From positions 124,001 to 188,000 of the forward strand of contig NZ_JAUCCU010000002.1 in NCBI RefSeq assembly GCF_034675845.1: 64,000 nucleotides of DNA, given 5' to 3'. Position 1 is the stretch's first letter. Every line of letters begins with the position of its first letter. The position numbers and the translations under genes are program-made. The notes beneath the pieces were generated by a model. The model was not told the DNA's origin, did not search any database, and saw only the letters and a program-made list of their open reading frames with translations. This document shows, one piece after another, positions 44,672-53,093 of the stretch. This DNA comes from Castellaniella sp. (GTDB lineage: Bacteria; Pseudomonadota; Gammaproteobacteria; Burkholderiales; Burkholderiaceae_B).

Positions 44672-45127
44672 ATGAAAATCATCTATGCGCTTCTCAGTGG
44701 TGTGGCGATGGCCGCTTTGGCCTTGTCTGCCCAGGCAGCCGATGCCTACCAGCCTGGCCAGCGCCTTCAGGCAAAGCAAATCCAGCGCCTGGGACAGTTG
44801 CCTGTCTACACCGTGGATAAACAGCAATATCGCCTGTTGCCCCAGTCTGCTGCAGGGGGCCGTAGCCTGCTGTTGGATGCTCAGGGCGTGGTGTTCAGCA
44901 GTCAGAATGAAATCCTGATCACGGGGGCAACCGAAAACGATGTCCAGTTAGGGGCCGGGAAAGGGCCTGTGCCGGTGTCGGTTCAGTCTTTTGCCGCCAC
45001 GGGTATTGTGGTGTTGCGCTATGCGGATTTCGGCTCTGCTGTCAGTGCACTGGCCTGGCTGCAGCAGCAACTGCCGCAGGCTTCGCTCCACCTGGCCATC
45101 GAACAAGCCCCGCTCAAGCCCTCCTGA
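44672..45127 (+). CDS. Small exported protein, candidate external chaperone of the subtilisin
   Basis: 151 residues with a signal peptide (cleavage probably after SAQA). The mature part includes YQPGQRLQAKQIQRLGQLPVY and ends in a segment resembling an inhibitory tail (LHLAIEQAPLKPS). It starts 24 bases after the protease gene on the same strand. In Aeromonas sobria the equivalent gene, orf2, encodes a protein of similar size that folds and shields the protease. Position, length and export support the same role; the assignment is by context and memory of that family. Confidence 0.65.
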   Translation: MKIIYALLSGVAMAALALSAQAADAYQPGQRLQAKQIQRLGQLPVYTVDKQQYRLLPQSAAGGRSLLLDAQGVVFSSQNEILITGATENDVQLGAGKGPVPVSVQSFAATGIVVLRYADFGSAVSALAWLQQQLPQASLHLAIEQAPLKPS

Positions 45128-45162
45128 TCTCGGGGTGTCAGCAGATTGATCGAGGCCTAGCC

Positions 45163-47103
45163 TCAGTCCGTTGTTTCCGGCAAGAACGCAATGGCCTGAT
45201 CTGCGCAGATTTGTTCGACTAATTCCGGCTTGCCGTCAGCCGCCAGACAAAGGCGGCCGATGCCGGGCTGATTCAGCAGCCGTTCGCCCCGGGCGGCAGT
45301 GGCCGGTTTGCAGGGTTGGATTTCCATGCGTCGCCGCCGGGTCAGCCAGTTCAGCGGGGATTTCGGGGCATACAGCCAGCGGTTCAGACGGTCCAGAATA
45401 TCCAGCAGCCGGATCGGGAATTGGTTTTTGATGCCGCTGCTGGTGATTTGCCAAATATGCGGTTCGCCGTGACGCTGTGAACGCAGGCGCACGCCATACA
45501 TGAATGAATAATGCACATCCCCGGACAAAATCACATAGTGGGCGGGGGTCTTGGTGTGGCGAAAAATATTCAGGATGGTATTGGCCGTGCCTGGGTGTGC
45601 CATCCAGTTCTCGGCGTCAATCACCAGCGGTCTGCCTATCCAGGTGAATACTTTTTGTACGGCTTCGATCAGTTTCACGCCAAAGACAGGGGTGGGCGAG
45701 ACAATAATGGCCGAAGGATGATCCAGTAGCTCGGCTTGCAGTTCGCACAGGGATTCCCAATCCATCAGCCCCGATGGCCGATTTGGGCTGCGTTCCGAGC
45801 GCCAGCGCCGGGTGCGGGTGTCCAGCACCATCAGGACGGGAGAGGTAGGCAGGCTGTAATGCCAGCTGGGCCATTGCAGCAGGTGCTCGATCAGCATGTC
45901 CTGGGCTGCGTTGTCCCGCTTGGCCGACCACTGCTGTGTCAGGTCCAGCGTGGCACCCTGAAAAACATCGGGATTATTGCCCCAGCCCTGGCACAGAAAA
46001 TACGCGACCAGGGCATTGCCGATGATGCGCCGGGAAAATGGGTGCTGATAGGCGGTTTGTTCCCAGTCGGCTGTCAGGTTCCAGTCATCTGTGATGTCAT
46101 GGTCGTCAAAAATCATCAAAGTCGGCAGATGCGCCAGCAGGCGCTGGACCTGCGGCAGACCATCGACAAATGCCCGGATAGCGAGCAGTTCACGCTGGTA
46201 GCGGGCCAGATCAACGGCAGACAGGTTTTTGGGGGCATCCAGCTGAAGCCGGCGCCATGGCACCGGCGACCAGACAAGCAAGTACATGGCCAGCATTTCC
46301 GCCAGCGTAATCAGGTGATTGTCGGCATTGCTGGTCGTGAAGACCGGCTTGCGCGCACCCTCGAAGAATCGGTTGCGCAGGGTACGGTTTTGTGGCGTAT
46401 CCGGCAGCAGATCATGGCGGTGGTAAAAGCCTGCCGGATGGTCGCGCAACGACTGGCTATTTCCTACGCAGGCCGCCTCCAGCGTCTCGGGGTATAGACC
46501 CAGGGCATCGCCCAACTGGTGGATGGCGTGCAGCATAGGGCCGGCCACATCATCTACGTATACCTGGTCACCAGTCAATAACAGGGCACCTGGCCACTGT
46601 GCGGGTTCGCCCGTCTGTTGCAGCCAGGCGTCCGCGGTGACCAGGCCGTCCTCGGCGGGATAGTGGGGTTTGCGACAGGACCCATGCAGCACCTGCTGCA
46701 GGGTCGGCTGGAGGACGAATCGGGGCAGGGATTGGCCGGTCTGACAGAGGTGCGGCCCCCATTGGGTCACGCTGTGCCAATCATGGGTGCCAGGGGCGGC
46801 CCACTGCAGATCATAGGCAATGGCCTGACCCGTCGGCAGATCGGGGGCCGGACCCACATCCAGCAGCTGGATGTGGCAGTGGGTGCCTGCCTGGATGCGG
46901 GCGCCTTGTCCCAGCCCGTGCAGGGTATGGCTGACCGCGTCAGGACCATGGGCATACAGGTGCAGGCGCAGTTGTACGGGGTTGCGTGTTGCCAGCCAGA
47001 TGACAAGGCGCTGAGGCTCCATGCGCCGCAGGATGGGACCGGCCAGAATTTCGTCCTGGATGCCGTCGTGATCAGGTTCTTTCGTGTTGTGCATCAATAG
47101 CAT
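45163..47103 (-). CDS. PhoD-like metallophosphatase
   Basis: 646 residues without a clear signal peptide. The metal-binding blocks of the PhoD family are seen: GALLLTGDQVYVDD, LMIFDDHDITDDWN and VILSGDVHYSFMYG. QRLVIWLATRNPVQLRL is a PhoD-like N-terminal beta domain. Family members are phosphomonoesterases or phosphodiesterases; the lack of a Tat signal suggests a cytoplasmic enzyme with unknown substrate. It is convergent with the chaperone-like gene. No clear ribosome site separates the two candidate starts (47103 and 47094). Confidence 0.82.
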   Translation of the reverse strand: MLLMHNTKEPDHDGIQDEILAGPILRRMEPQRLVIWLATRNPVQLRLHLYAHGPDAVSHTLHGLGQGARIQAGTHCHIQLLDVGPAPDLPTGQAIAYDLQWAAPGTHDWHSVTQWGPHLCQTGQSLPRFVLQPTLQQVLHGSCRKPHYPAEDGLVTADAWLQQTGEPAQWPGALLLTGDQVYVDDVAGPMLHAIHQLGDALGLYPETLEAACVGNSQSLRDHPAGFYHRHDLLPDTPQNRTLRNRFFEGARKPVFTTSNADNHLITLAEMLAMYLLVWSPVPWRRLQLDAPKNLSAVDLARYQRELLAIRAFVDGLPQVQRLLAHLPTLMIFDDHDITDDWNLTADWEQTAYQHPFSRRIIGNALVAYFLCQGWGNNPDVFQGATLDLTQQWSAKRDNAAQDMLIEHLLQWPSWHYSLPTSPVLMVLDTRTRRWRSERSPNRPSGLMDWESLCELQAELLDHPSAIIVSPTPVFGVKLIEAVQKVFTWIGRPLVIDAENWMAHPGTANTILNIFRHTKTPAHYVILSGDVHYSFMYGVRLRSQRHGEPHIWQITSSGIKNQFPIRLLDILDRLNRWLYAPKSPLNWLTRRRRMEIQPCKPATAARGERLLNQPGIGRLCLAADGKPELVEQICADQAIAFLPETTD

Positions 47104-47178
47104 GTTAATTTATGCCGAGAGACTTATTGCAATGGCAGGCGGTGCTACACCGCTGGCCTGTTTTTAGGGACGTTTTCT

Positions 47179-47409
47179 GTGCGTGTCAATTCCTTTGCCC
47201 GTCGCGGCAGCCTGCTTTGTATCGTGGCCGTGCTGTCAGGCTGTTCCTGGGGCGGGGATACCTCGGCGTCTGCGGGGCCATGCCGTGCAAACCCCGCCAG
47301 TTGCATGTTTGATGGCGCCTACGAACCCGGCGAGCGCGACTATGCCGAACTCGAGGCCCGCCGTCTGAATCAGGCCCAGGCTGAGCGCCTGCGCCGTCTG
47401 AAGTTTTAG
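47179..47409 (+). CDS. Small lipoprotein
   Basis: 76 residues from a GTG start with AGGGA 8 bases upstream. A basic N-terminus (MRVNSFARRG) leads to a hydrophobic segment and the lipobox VLSGC. The mature part is short, with two more cysteines (PCRANPASC) and a charged helix (YAELEARRLNQAQAERLRRL). No known family is recognised. The MFS gene follows after 18 bases, so they may be co-transcribed. Confidence 0.65.
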   Translation: MRVNSFARRGSLLCIVAVLSGCSWGGDTSASAGPCRANPASCMFDGAYEPGERDYAELEARRLNQAQAERLRRLKF

Positions 47410-47427
47410 TCAGGTCGGATTTTTTTC

Positions 47428-48624
47428 ATGTCTGCCGATTATGACGACCATCCTGACCGCCTGTTACGCCTGACCATGACCTTGGTCGGGGCGTTTGCCT
47501 TTATCCAGGTTTATTCCATTCAGTCCATCCTGCCCCAACTGCAGTTGGATCTCAACGCGTCGGTGGTCGAGATCGGCAATGCCGTGGGCATGACTGTCCT
47601 GGCCGTGGCGCTGGTCTCTCCTTTTGTGGGCATGCTGTCCGATGCGGTTGGGCGCAAATGGTTGATGGTCGGTTCGGTATTCTTACTGGCGATTCCCACT
47701 GCCATGATGCCATTGGTGGAATCCGTCCATGGCTTGTTGATTTTGCGTTTCTTGCAGGGGCTGGCCGTGCCAGGGGTGACGGTGGTGGCGGTCGCCTATA
47801 TAGGCGAGGAATTCCGTGGTTCCACCATGATCCGCATGGTGACCTTGTATGTCTCGGGCTGCGTGCTGGGCGGCTTTGCTGGGCGTTTCCTGATGGGACA
47901 CCTGACCGAGTTCATGCCTTGGCGCTCGGCTTTTGGCATTATGGCGGTGCTGAATCTGCTGGGGGCGGTGGTGGTCTGGCGGGGCTTGCCGGCATCGCGG
48001 CGCTTTGTCGCCAATACCCGTTTCAAATCGAATCTGCAGACGCTGGGCCAGTTGTTGCTCAACCCTTATCTGCAGGCGGCATGTGCGCTGGGCTTTACCG
48101 TGCTTTTCATGCTGGTGGCTTTGTTCACCTTCATCAATTTGCACTTGGCCGATGAGCCATTCAATTTCAGCTCTGGCCAGTTGGCCAATATTTTTATTGT
48201 CTACCTGCTGGGGGTGATCATGACGCCGCTGGCAGGCCGCATCATTCCTCGCTTTGGGGCGCGGCGCATTATTTTGTCCATGCTGGTTTTGTCTGCGGTG
48301 GGGGTGATGCTGACTTTGTCCCAGTCTTCCTGGGTGATTGTGGTCGCGCTGGCCATGGCGGCTTGTGGGGTGTTTGTTACTCAATCGGCCACCATGGGTT
48401 TTATTGCTTCGCGCATCACGTATGGGCGTTCGCTGGCCAGCGGACTGTATTACTCGATTTATTATTGTGGCGGTTTTACGGGTGCCTGGCTGTGTGGCAT
48501 TGCCTACGCCCGGTATGGCTGGTACGGGACGGTGGCTACCTTGCTGGCGGTGCAGGCGGTGGGTGGCTTGATTGCCTGGCGCTTTATTCCGCCGCCGTCC
48601 GCGTCGGTGGCCAATTCCCGCTGA
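47428..48624 (+). CDS. Major facilitator superfamily transporter (YnfM-like)
   Basis: 398 residues with 12 hydrophobic segments. The loop motif GMLSDAVGRKWLMVG between segments 2 and 3 is the MFS signature, and ILPQLQLDLN follows segment 1 as in drug and solute exporters of this branch. VAYIGEEFRG is the segment 4-5 region. It probably exports a small molecule by proton antiport; the substrate is unknown. Confidence 0.85.
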   Translation: MSADYDDHPDRLLRLTMTLVGAFAFIQVYSIQSILPQLQLDLNASVVEIGNAVGMTVLAVALVSPFVGMLSDAVGRKWLMVGSVFLLAIPTAMMPLVESVHGLLILRFLQGLAVPGVTVVAVAYIGEEFRGSTMIRMVTLYVSGCVLGGFAGRFLMGHLTEFMPWRSAFGIMAVLNLLGAVVVWRGLPASRRFVANTRFKSNLQTLGQLLLNPYLQAACALGFTVLFMLVALFTFINLHLADEPFNFSSGQLANIFIVYLLGVIMTPLAGRIIPRFGARRIILSMLVLSAVGVMLTLSQSSWVIVVALAMAACGVFVTQSATMGFIASRITYGRSLASGLYYSIYYCGGFTGAWLCGIAYARYGWYGTVATLLAVQAVGGLIAWRFIPPPSASVANSR

Positions 48625-48679
48625 GACCGCCTGAAACAACAGCCTGCGGTCTGTTTTTTTTCCCGTATAATCATTCGCT

Positions 48680-48915
48680 CAAGGGGAGTAGCTCTTTGCC
48701 GCGACGTCGTCAATACGGTTGCCTGTTCTACAGGTGCCCGGTGTCCGGGCAGCAGGTGTTCAATACCAGCTGCGAGCAAGACCTTGCCATCTAGTGTCCC
48801 ATGAAATCGTCGCCGCGCTGCTTTGCTGCCGGGTGCCATGATTGCGTGGGGCTGCTGGGGCAGGGTCCGTCTTTTGCGGAAATGGCCTGGCCCGTAGATG
48901 GGTTTACAGGCCATT
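48680..48915 (+). promoter_or_regulatory. Manganese riboswitch, yybP-ykoY type
   Basis: The leader of the terC gene begins AAGGGGAGTAGC (48681-48692), the conserved first strand of the yybP-ykoY aptamer, and later has GAAATCGTCGCCGCG in the place of the second conserved loop. A TATAAT box lies at 48666-48671. The downstream gene encodes a TerC-family protein, the usual partner of this Mn2+-sensing element (as alx in E. coli). The 3' limit is approximate; GGCCTGGCCC and later pairs probably form the expression platform. Confidence 0.85.
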
Positions 48916-48931
48916 TTTCTTAAGGACAACC

Positions 48932-49639
48932 ATGATCGAATTTTTTCAGACCCTCAGTTGGGCCGCCGTATTTCAGATCATCTTGATCGATATTCTGCTG
49001 GGGGGCGACAATGCCGTGGTGATTGCCCTGGCTTGTCGCAATCTGCAACCCAAGCAACGCATGCAGGGGATTTTGTGGGGCACTGCCGGGGCGATTATTC
49101 TCAGGGTGCTGCTGATTGCCTTTGCCCTGACACTGCTGACCGTGCCTTATCTGAAGATTGTCGGGGCTTTGCTGTTGCTGTGGATCGGGGTGAAACTGCT
49201 GATTCCCGAGGACGATGCCCATGACAAGATCAAGGGCGGGGGCTCGGTGTGGGCCGCCGTCAAGACCATTCTCGTCGCTGACTTTGTCATGAGCCTGGAT
49301 AATGTGATTGCGATTGCAGGGGCTGCCCAAAATGCGCACGCTGATCACCAGATCGGCCTGGTGGTATTTGGCCTGCTGGTCAGTGTGCCGATCATCATCT
49401 GGGGTAGTACGCTGGTGCTTAAGCTCATCGATCGTTTCCCCTTGGTCGTGACTTTCGGGGCCGCCTTGCTGGGGTGGATTGCCGGGGGCATGCTGATTAC
49501 CGATGTGGTGGTGGTCGAATATTTCGGTGTGCCTGCGTTTGGCGTGAAAATTGCCGTCGAAGTGCTGGGCGCCGTGCTGGTGGTGCTGCTGGGCAAATGG
49601 CTGGCTGGCCGCAAGCTTGCTCGTCAGGCCGCTGCCTGA
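48932..49639 (+). CDS. TerC/YjbE-family membrane protein, probable manganese exporter
   Basis: 235 residues with about seven membrane segments. Conserved acidic pairs in membrane segments, IDILLGGDNAVVIALA and DFVMSLDNVIAIAGA, are the metal-site motifs of the TerC family. TAAGGA lies before the ATG at 48932. Control by the upstream Mn2+ riboswitch implies manganese efflux or metallation of exported enzymes. A separate gene, yaaA, follows. Confidence 0.92.
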   Translation: MIEFFQTLSWAAVFQIILIDILLGGDNAVVIALACRNLQPKQRMQGILWGTAGAIILRVLLIAFALTLLTVPYLKIVGALLLLWIGVKLLIPEDDAHDKIKGGGSVWAAVKTILVADFVMSLDNVIAIAGAAQNAHADHQIGLVVFGLLVSVPIIIWGSTLVLKLIDRFPLVVTFGAALLGWIAGGMLITDVVVVEYFGVPAFGVKIAVEVLGAVLVVLLGKWLAGRKLARQAAA

Positions 49640-49700
49640 TCCAGGCGCGTATGCCTGCACCGGCTACACTGATTCCATCACCTTGGATGTAGAGATTGAT

Positions 49701-50474
49701 ATGTTGATGGTTTTATCGCCCGCTAAAAAGCTGGATTACGATACGCCGGTGCGCACCACGCAACACAGCTTGCCTGTGTTTCCGGCCGATACGCGCGAAC
49801 TGGTCAAGGTTTTGCAGGCGCAGTCGGCGGGCGATCTTGCCCAGCTCATGAGCCTGTCCGATACCCTGGCCCAGTTGAATGCCGAGCGCTATGCCGCCTG
49901 GGTGGATCAACCGGATATTGCCCAGGCGCGCCCTGCGGTGCTGGCCTTCAATGGGGATGTCTACGAGGGCTTGCAGGCGGCTCAGTTGACGGATGATCAA
50001 CTGGCCTGGGCGCAGGGGCATTTGGCCATTCTTAGCGGTCTGTATGGGGTGCTGCATCCGCTGGACCTGATCCAGCCGCATCGGCTGGAAATGGGCACCC
50101 GGTTAAAAACTGCCCGTGGGTTGAATCTATACCAGTTCTGGGGGCCACAGATTGCTCAGGCGTTAAACCGGCGCTTGGCAGAGCAAAGCGGCCAGCCGGT
50201 CTTGTTGAATCTGGCGTCTCAGGAATATTTCAAAGCCGTCGATCGCCAGATCCTGAGTGCTCCGGTGGTCGAGTGCGTGTTCCAGAGCGAGAAAAACGGT
50301 GTCTGGAAGGTCATCGGCGTGCATGCCAAAAAGGCCCGCGGCCTGATGGCGCGTTATGTGATCGACCAACGCCTGGATCGGATCGAAGGCCTGAAGGACT
50401 TCTCGGCGGAAGGTTATGCCTACGCAGCCGCCGAATCTACGCCAGCGCGCCTGATTTTTCGCCGTCCTGCCTGA
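49701..50474 (+). CDS. yaaA: Peroxide stress protein YaaA
   Basis: 257 residues. MLMVLSPAKKLDYDTP at the start and SGLYGVLHPLDLIQPHRLEMGT, NLASQEYFKAVD and FSAEGYAYA later are the conserved blocks of YaaA. In E. coli YaaA lowers free iron during peroxide stress. The ATG at 49701 matches the family start. It is placed between terC and a convergent membrane protein gene. Confidence 0.93.
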   Translation: MLMVLSPAKKLDYDTPVRTTQHSLPVFPADTRELVKVLQAQSAGDLAQLMSLSDTLAQLNAERYAAWVDQPDIAQARPAVLAFNGDVYEGLQAAQLTDDQLAWAQGHLAILSGLYGVLHPLDLIQPHRLEMGTRLKTARGLNLYQFWGPQIAQALNRRLAEQSGQPVLLNLASQEYFKAVDRQILSAPVVECVFQSEKNGVWKVIGVHAKKARGLMARYVIDQRLDRIEGLKDFSAEGYAYAAAESTPARLIFRRPA

Positions 50475-50482
50475 CGGTTTCG

Positions 50483-52687
50483 TTATGCCTGGGTTGCTGT
50501 TGAGCCCAACACCTGCATTTCTTCATTGATTTTTTGGGCGGCTTTAATCATCTGGCGCAGCGGGTAGGCCAGGGTGGCGTGCTTGCCATCGGGGTCAATG
50601 ACGTTGGGAATATCGGCCTGCAGGCCTGCCAGCAGATGCTGGGTGGCCTGCAGGGCCTGGCGGATGCCTTCGGGCTCGGTCTCCAGTTTTTCCAGAACCG
50701 GGATCACGGCGGCGATCTGGGCCGCCAGCGTGTGGTGCTGGATCATCAGACGATTGAGTTCCGGCACGTGTCGCTGGCGTCGTACGGGTTCATCCATCAT
50801 GCGGTAGAACGCGCTGGAAAAATTGCTGAAGGCAATGTGGACGTTCTTGCGGCATAGCCGCCATTGGGTGTCGGCCTCGTTGAGCTCGGGCAATGCATCC
50901 TGTCCCAGATGAAGGCTGCGTCGACAGGTCTGAACCAGGGTCAGGCCGGACTGCAAGAAGGCCAGGTTTGCCTGCAGCAATGTCTGTGCCAGGGTATTCA
51001 AGCTGCTGCGCTCCCAAGAGGGCAGAATGTAGCTGCAGCTAAGTGCCAGTACGCAGCCGATCACTGTGTCGGCCAGCCGCTCGCCCACCATGGTATTGGA
51101 CCCGGGCATCAGGAAATGAAACACCAGCAGCACGAACAGCGTATTGAACATGGCGGCCAGGGTGTAGTTCACCTGGATCAGGCCGTAGCCCAGGATGCTG
51201 CAGGTGATCAGGATCAGCAGATAGAGTCTTGGGTCCAAGGCCAGGGAAAACAGCAGTAAGGCGCCGCCGCAGCCAATCAGCGTCCCGACCAGCCGCCAGC
51301 CGTTGCGCTGCCGTGTCAGTGCGAAGCCTGGCTTCATGATGATCAGTACTGTCAGGATGATCCAATAGCTGTGGTTTTCCATGCCCGGGTCTACAGAGCG
51401 CACCAGGGGGATATGGGTCAGCAAAGTACCTGCGACCATGGACAGTAAGGCGGCAATCGCTACACGCACGGCATAGCGAAACAGCGCGGACTGAGCGTGC
51501 AGATTATCCGTCAGCAGGCCCAGCCGCCATTTCTGGCGGGTCAGAAAGCGGTTCAGCGTGCGGTTGGCCTGATCCAGATTGGTGGCATCTTGAGGCATGG
51601 GGTTGACCGAGTGATCCGCCATGCGGTCGACCTGACGGGCCATGTTGCGCAGACGCCGCAGAACCTGCACCAGCAGGGCGTAGATTTCGGGTTGGTTTTT
51701 GGCCAGGCCGGTTGCGCGCAGTTGTTGCAGTTCGAACTCGAGGGCGCGTAATTCGGCCTTGACGCTGTTGCGTACCCGGGCGTGACGGTTGCGGGCGACA
51801 TTCAGGGCCAGGCTGGAGAGATTGTCCGACAGTTTTCGCATAGCGTCGCGTACAAACAACAATACGTCGCTGTCAGGCAGCGCCTGACGCAGCGTGGCGT
51901 AGTCGGTGTGGGTGGCGACCATGCTGTCCAGCAGGTTCACCATGTCCACGAACAGGTTCAACAATCCCTGGCGCAGCCGATCACCTCGTGTGACCGTGCC
52001 GCGAGGGAGTTCCCGCAGCACCATGTCCCGCGCGGATTGGTGGGCGTCGGTCATGACGGCCTGACAGCGAATCAGTCGGCGATAGCTGTCGTCCAGATCC
52101 AGATGGATATCGTAGAAACGTGCGCGGCTGGCGATGTAGTCGGCAGTGGCGTACAGGGCCACGGACAGGACTTGCTGTTCTTCGCGGTGCCACAGCACCC
52201 GGTGGGCAATGGCGCTGTAGATCAGGTAAAAGGCTCCGCCTAAAAATGAGATGGTCGTATGGTGCAGGACGTCGGCGGGCGTCAGAGGCGTGCGCAGGGT
52301 CAGGGTCATGATCAGCAGACAGGCAAAGCCCAGCAGCCCGCCGTGCTTTCCATAGACCGTCAGCATCGAAAACCCGAAACACAGGGCGGGCACCACCAGC
52401 CAGATCAGCAGGGTGTGGCTGGCGGCAAGGCCTGTGATGGCAGTGGTGAGAGAACCCAGGCACAGGGCGGCGAACATGCCGTTGATGCCGTAGCGCCGCG
52501 GGCCGCCGGGTTGATCCAGAATGGCAACGCAGGCTGCGCCCACCGCCGCCACAAAGCCGTCAGCGGCCCAGCCCAGCAGGCCGGACAAGACCAGGGCAGG
52601 CAGCAAGACACCCACAGCCTGGCGTAGGCCGCCAAAAAAATAATGGCTGTAAAAAAAGCGCTGCCATTGTGGCGTAAGTGACGTCAT
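50483..52687 (-). CDS. FUSC-family inner-membrane protein, YccS-like
   Basis: 734 residues in two repeats: about six membrane segments near residues 15-165, a soluble helical region, a second set (about 400-530: AALLSMVAGTLLTHIPLV and following), and a cytoplasmic C-terminal domain. This is the YccS/YhfK plan of the fusaric acid resistance related family. Substrate is unknown. The start MTSLTPQWQ at 52687 fits the family; an open extension to 52771 lacks support. Confidence 0.87.
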   Translation of the reverse strand: MTSLTPQWQRFFYSHYFFGGLRQAVGVLLPALVLSGLLGWAADGFVAAVGAACVAILDQPGGPRRYGINGMFAALCLGSLTTAITGLAASHTLLIWLVVPALCFGFSMLTVYGKHGGLLGFACLLIMTLTLRTPLTPADVLHHTTISFLGGAFYLIYSAIAHRVLWHREEQQVLSVALYATADYIASRARFYDIHLDLDDSYRRLIRCQAVMTDAHQSARDMVLRELPRGTVTRGDRLRQGLLNLFVDMVNLLDSMVATHTDYATLRQALPDSDVLLFVRDAMRKLSDNLSSLALNVARNRHARVRNSVKAELRALEFELQQLRATGLAKNQPEIYALLVQVLRRLRNMARQVDRMADHSVNPMPQDATNLDQANRTLNRFLTRQKWRLGLLTDNLHAQSALFRYAVRVAIAALLSMVAGTLLTHIPLVRSVDPGMENHSYWIILTVLIIMKPGFALTRQRNGWRLVGTLIGCGGALLLFSLALDPRLYLLILITCSILGYGLIQVNYTLAAMFNTLFVLLVFHFLMPGSNTMVGERLADTVIGCVLALSCSYILPSWERSSLNTLAQTLLQANLAFLQSGLTLVQTCRRSLHLGQDALPELNEADTQWRLCRKNVHIAFSNFSSAFYRMMDEPVRRQRHVPELNRLMIQHHTLAAQIAAVIPVLEKLETEPEGIRQALQATQHLLAGLQADIPNVIDPDGKHATLAYPLRQMIKAAQKINEEMQVLGSTATQA

Positions 52688-52818
52688 GCAGCCAAAATCC
52701 GGGAAATCAGCGAGGTCTTGGCAGTATAAAGGAACACAAAGCGGCCTTAGCGCTTGCGGCCTATGTTGCAACGCGGTAAATTAAGCCTTCGACGTACCCC
52801 ATCGCGGTGCGTCGATGT

Positions 52819-52856
52819 GGCGAAACCTCCGGGTCACACACCCGGTTTTTTTCGCC
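52819..52856 (+). terminator. Leader hairpin upstream of ilvI, possible attenuator
   Basis: GGCGAAA...CCGGGT, loop CACAC, ACCCGG...TTTCGCC, with a run of seven T inside the outer arm. It lies 240 bases before ilvI. The 406-base region 52688-53093 holds no credible gene and no branched-chain-rich leader peptide. It may be a terminator of unrelated transcripts or a condition-dependent attenuator. Confidence 0.55.
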
Positions 52857-53093
52857 TTTCGATTTTATGTCCCGGGATGCACCACAAGCGCCATCCAGGA
52901 CGTCCATTTCCACCACAATGCGCCAGATGGCGCGCGTGTGTCACATCAAGGGGTGCAGGCTGGCCCCGTAATGTATCCGGGCACAGCGGTTCCGTGAACT
53001 GCCTAGCGTCGGATTATGTTGCGGTTTTCCAGGTCTGGCCCAGGCTGCCAATAGGCCGCTTGGTGTGCGGCACAGGTCACGAAAGGAATTATC

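Noticed and set aside
52754..53093. Leader peptide of the ilv operon
   Set aside because: The open frame beginning at 52766 with MLQRGKLSLRR is not rich in leucine, valine and isoleucine and has no ribosome site.
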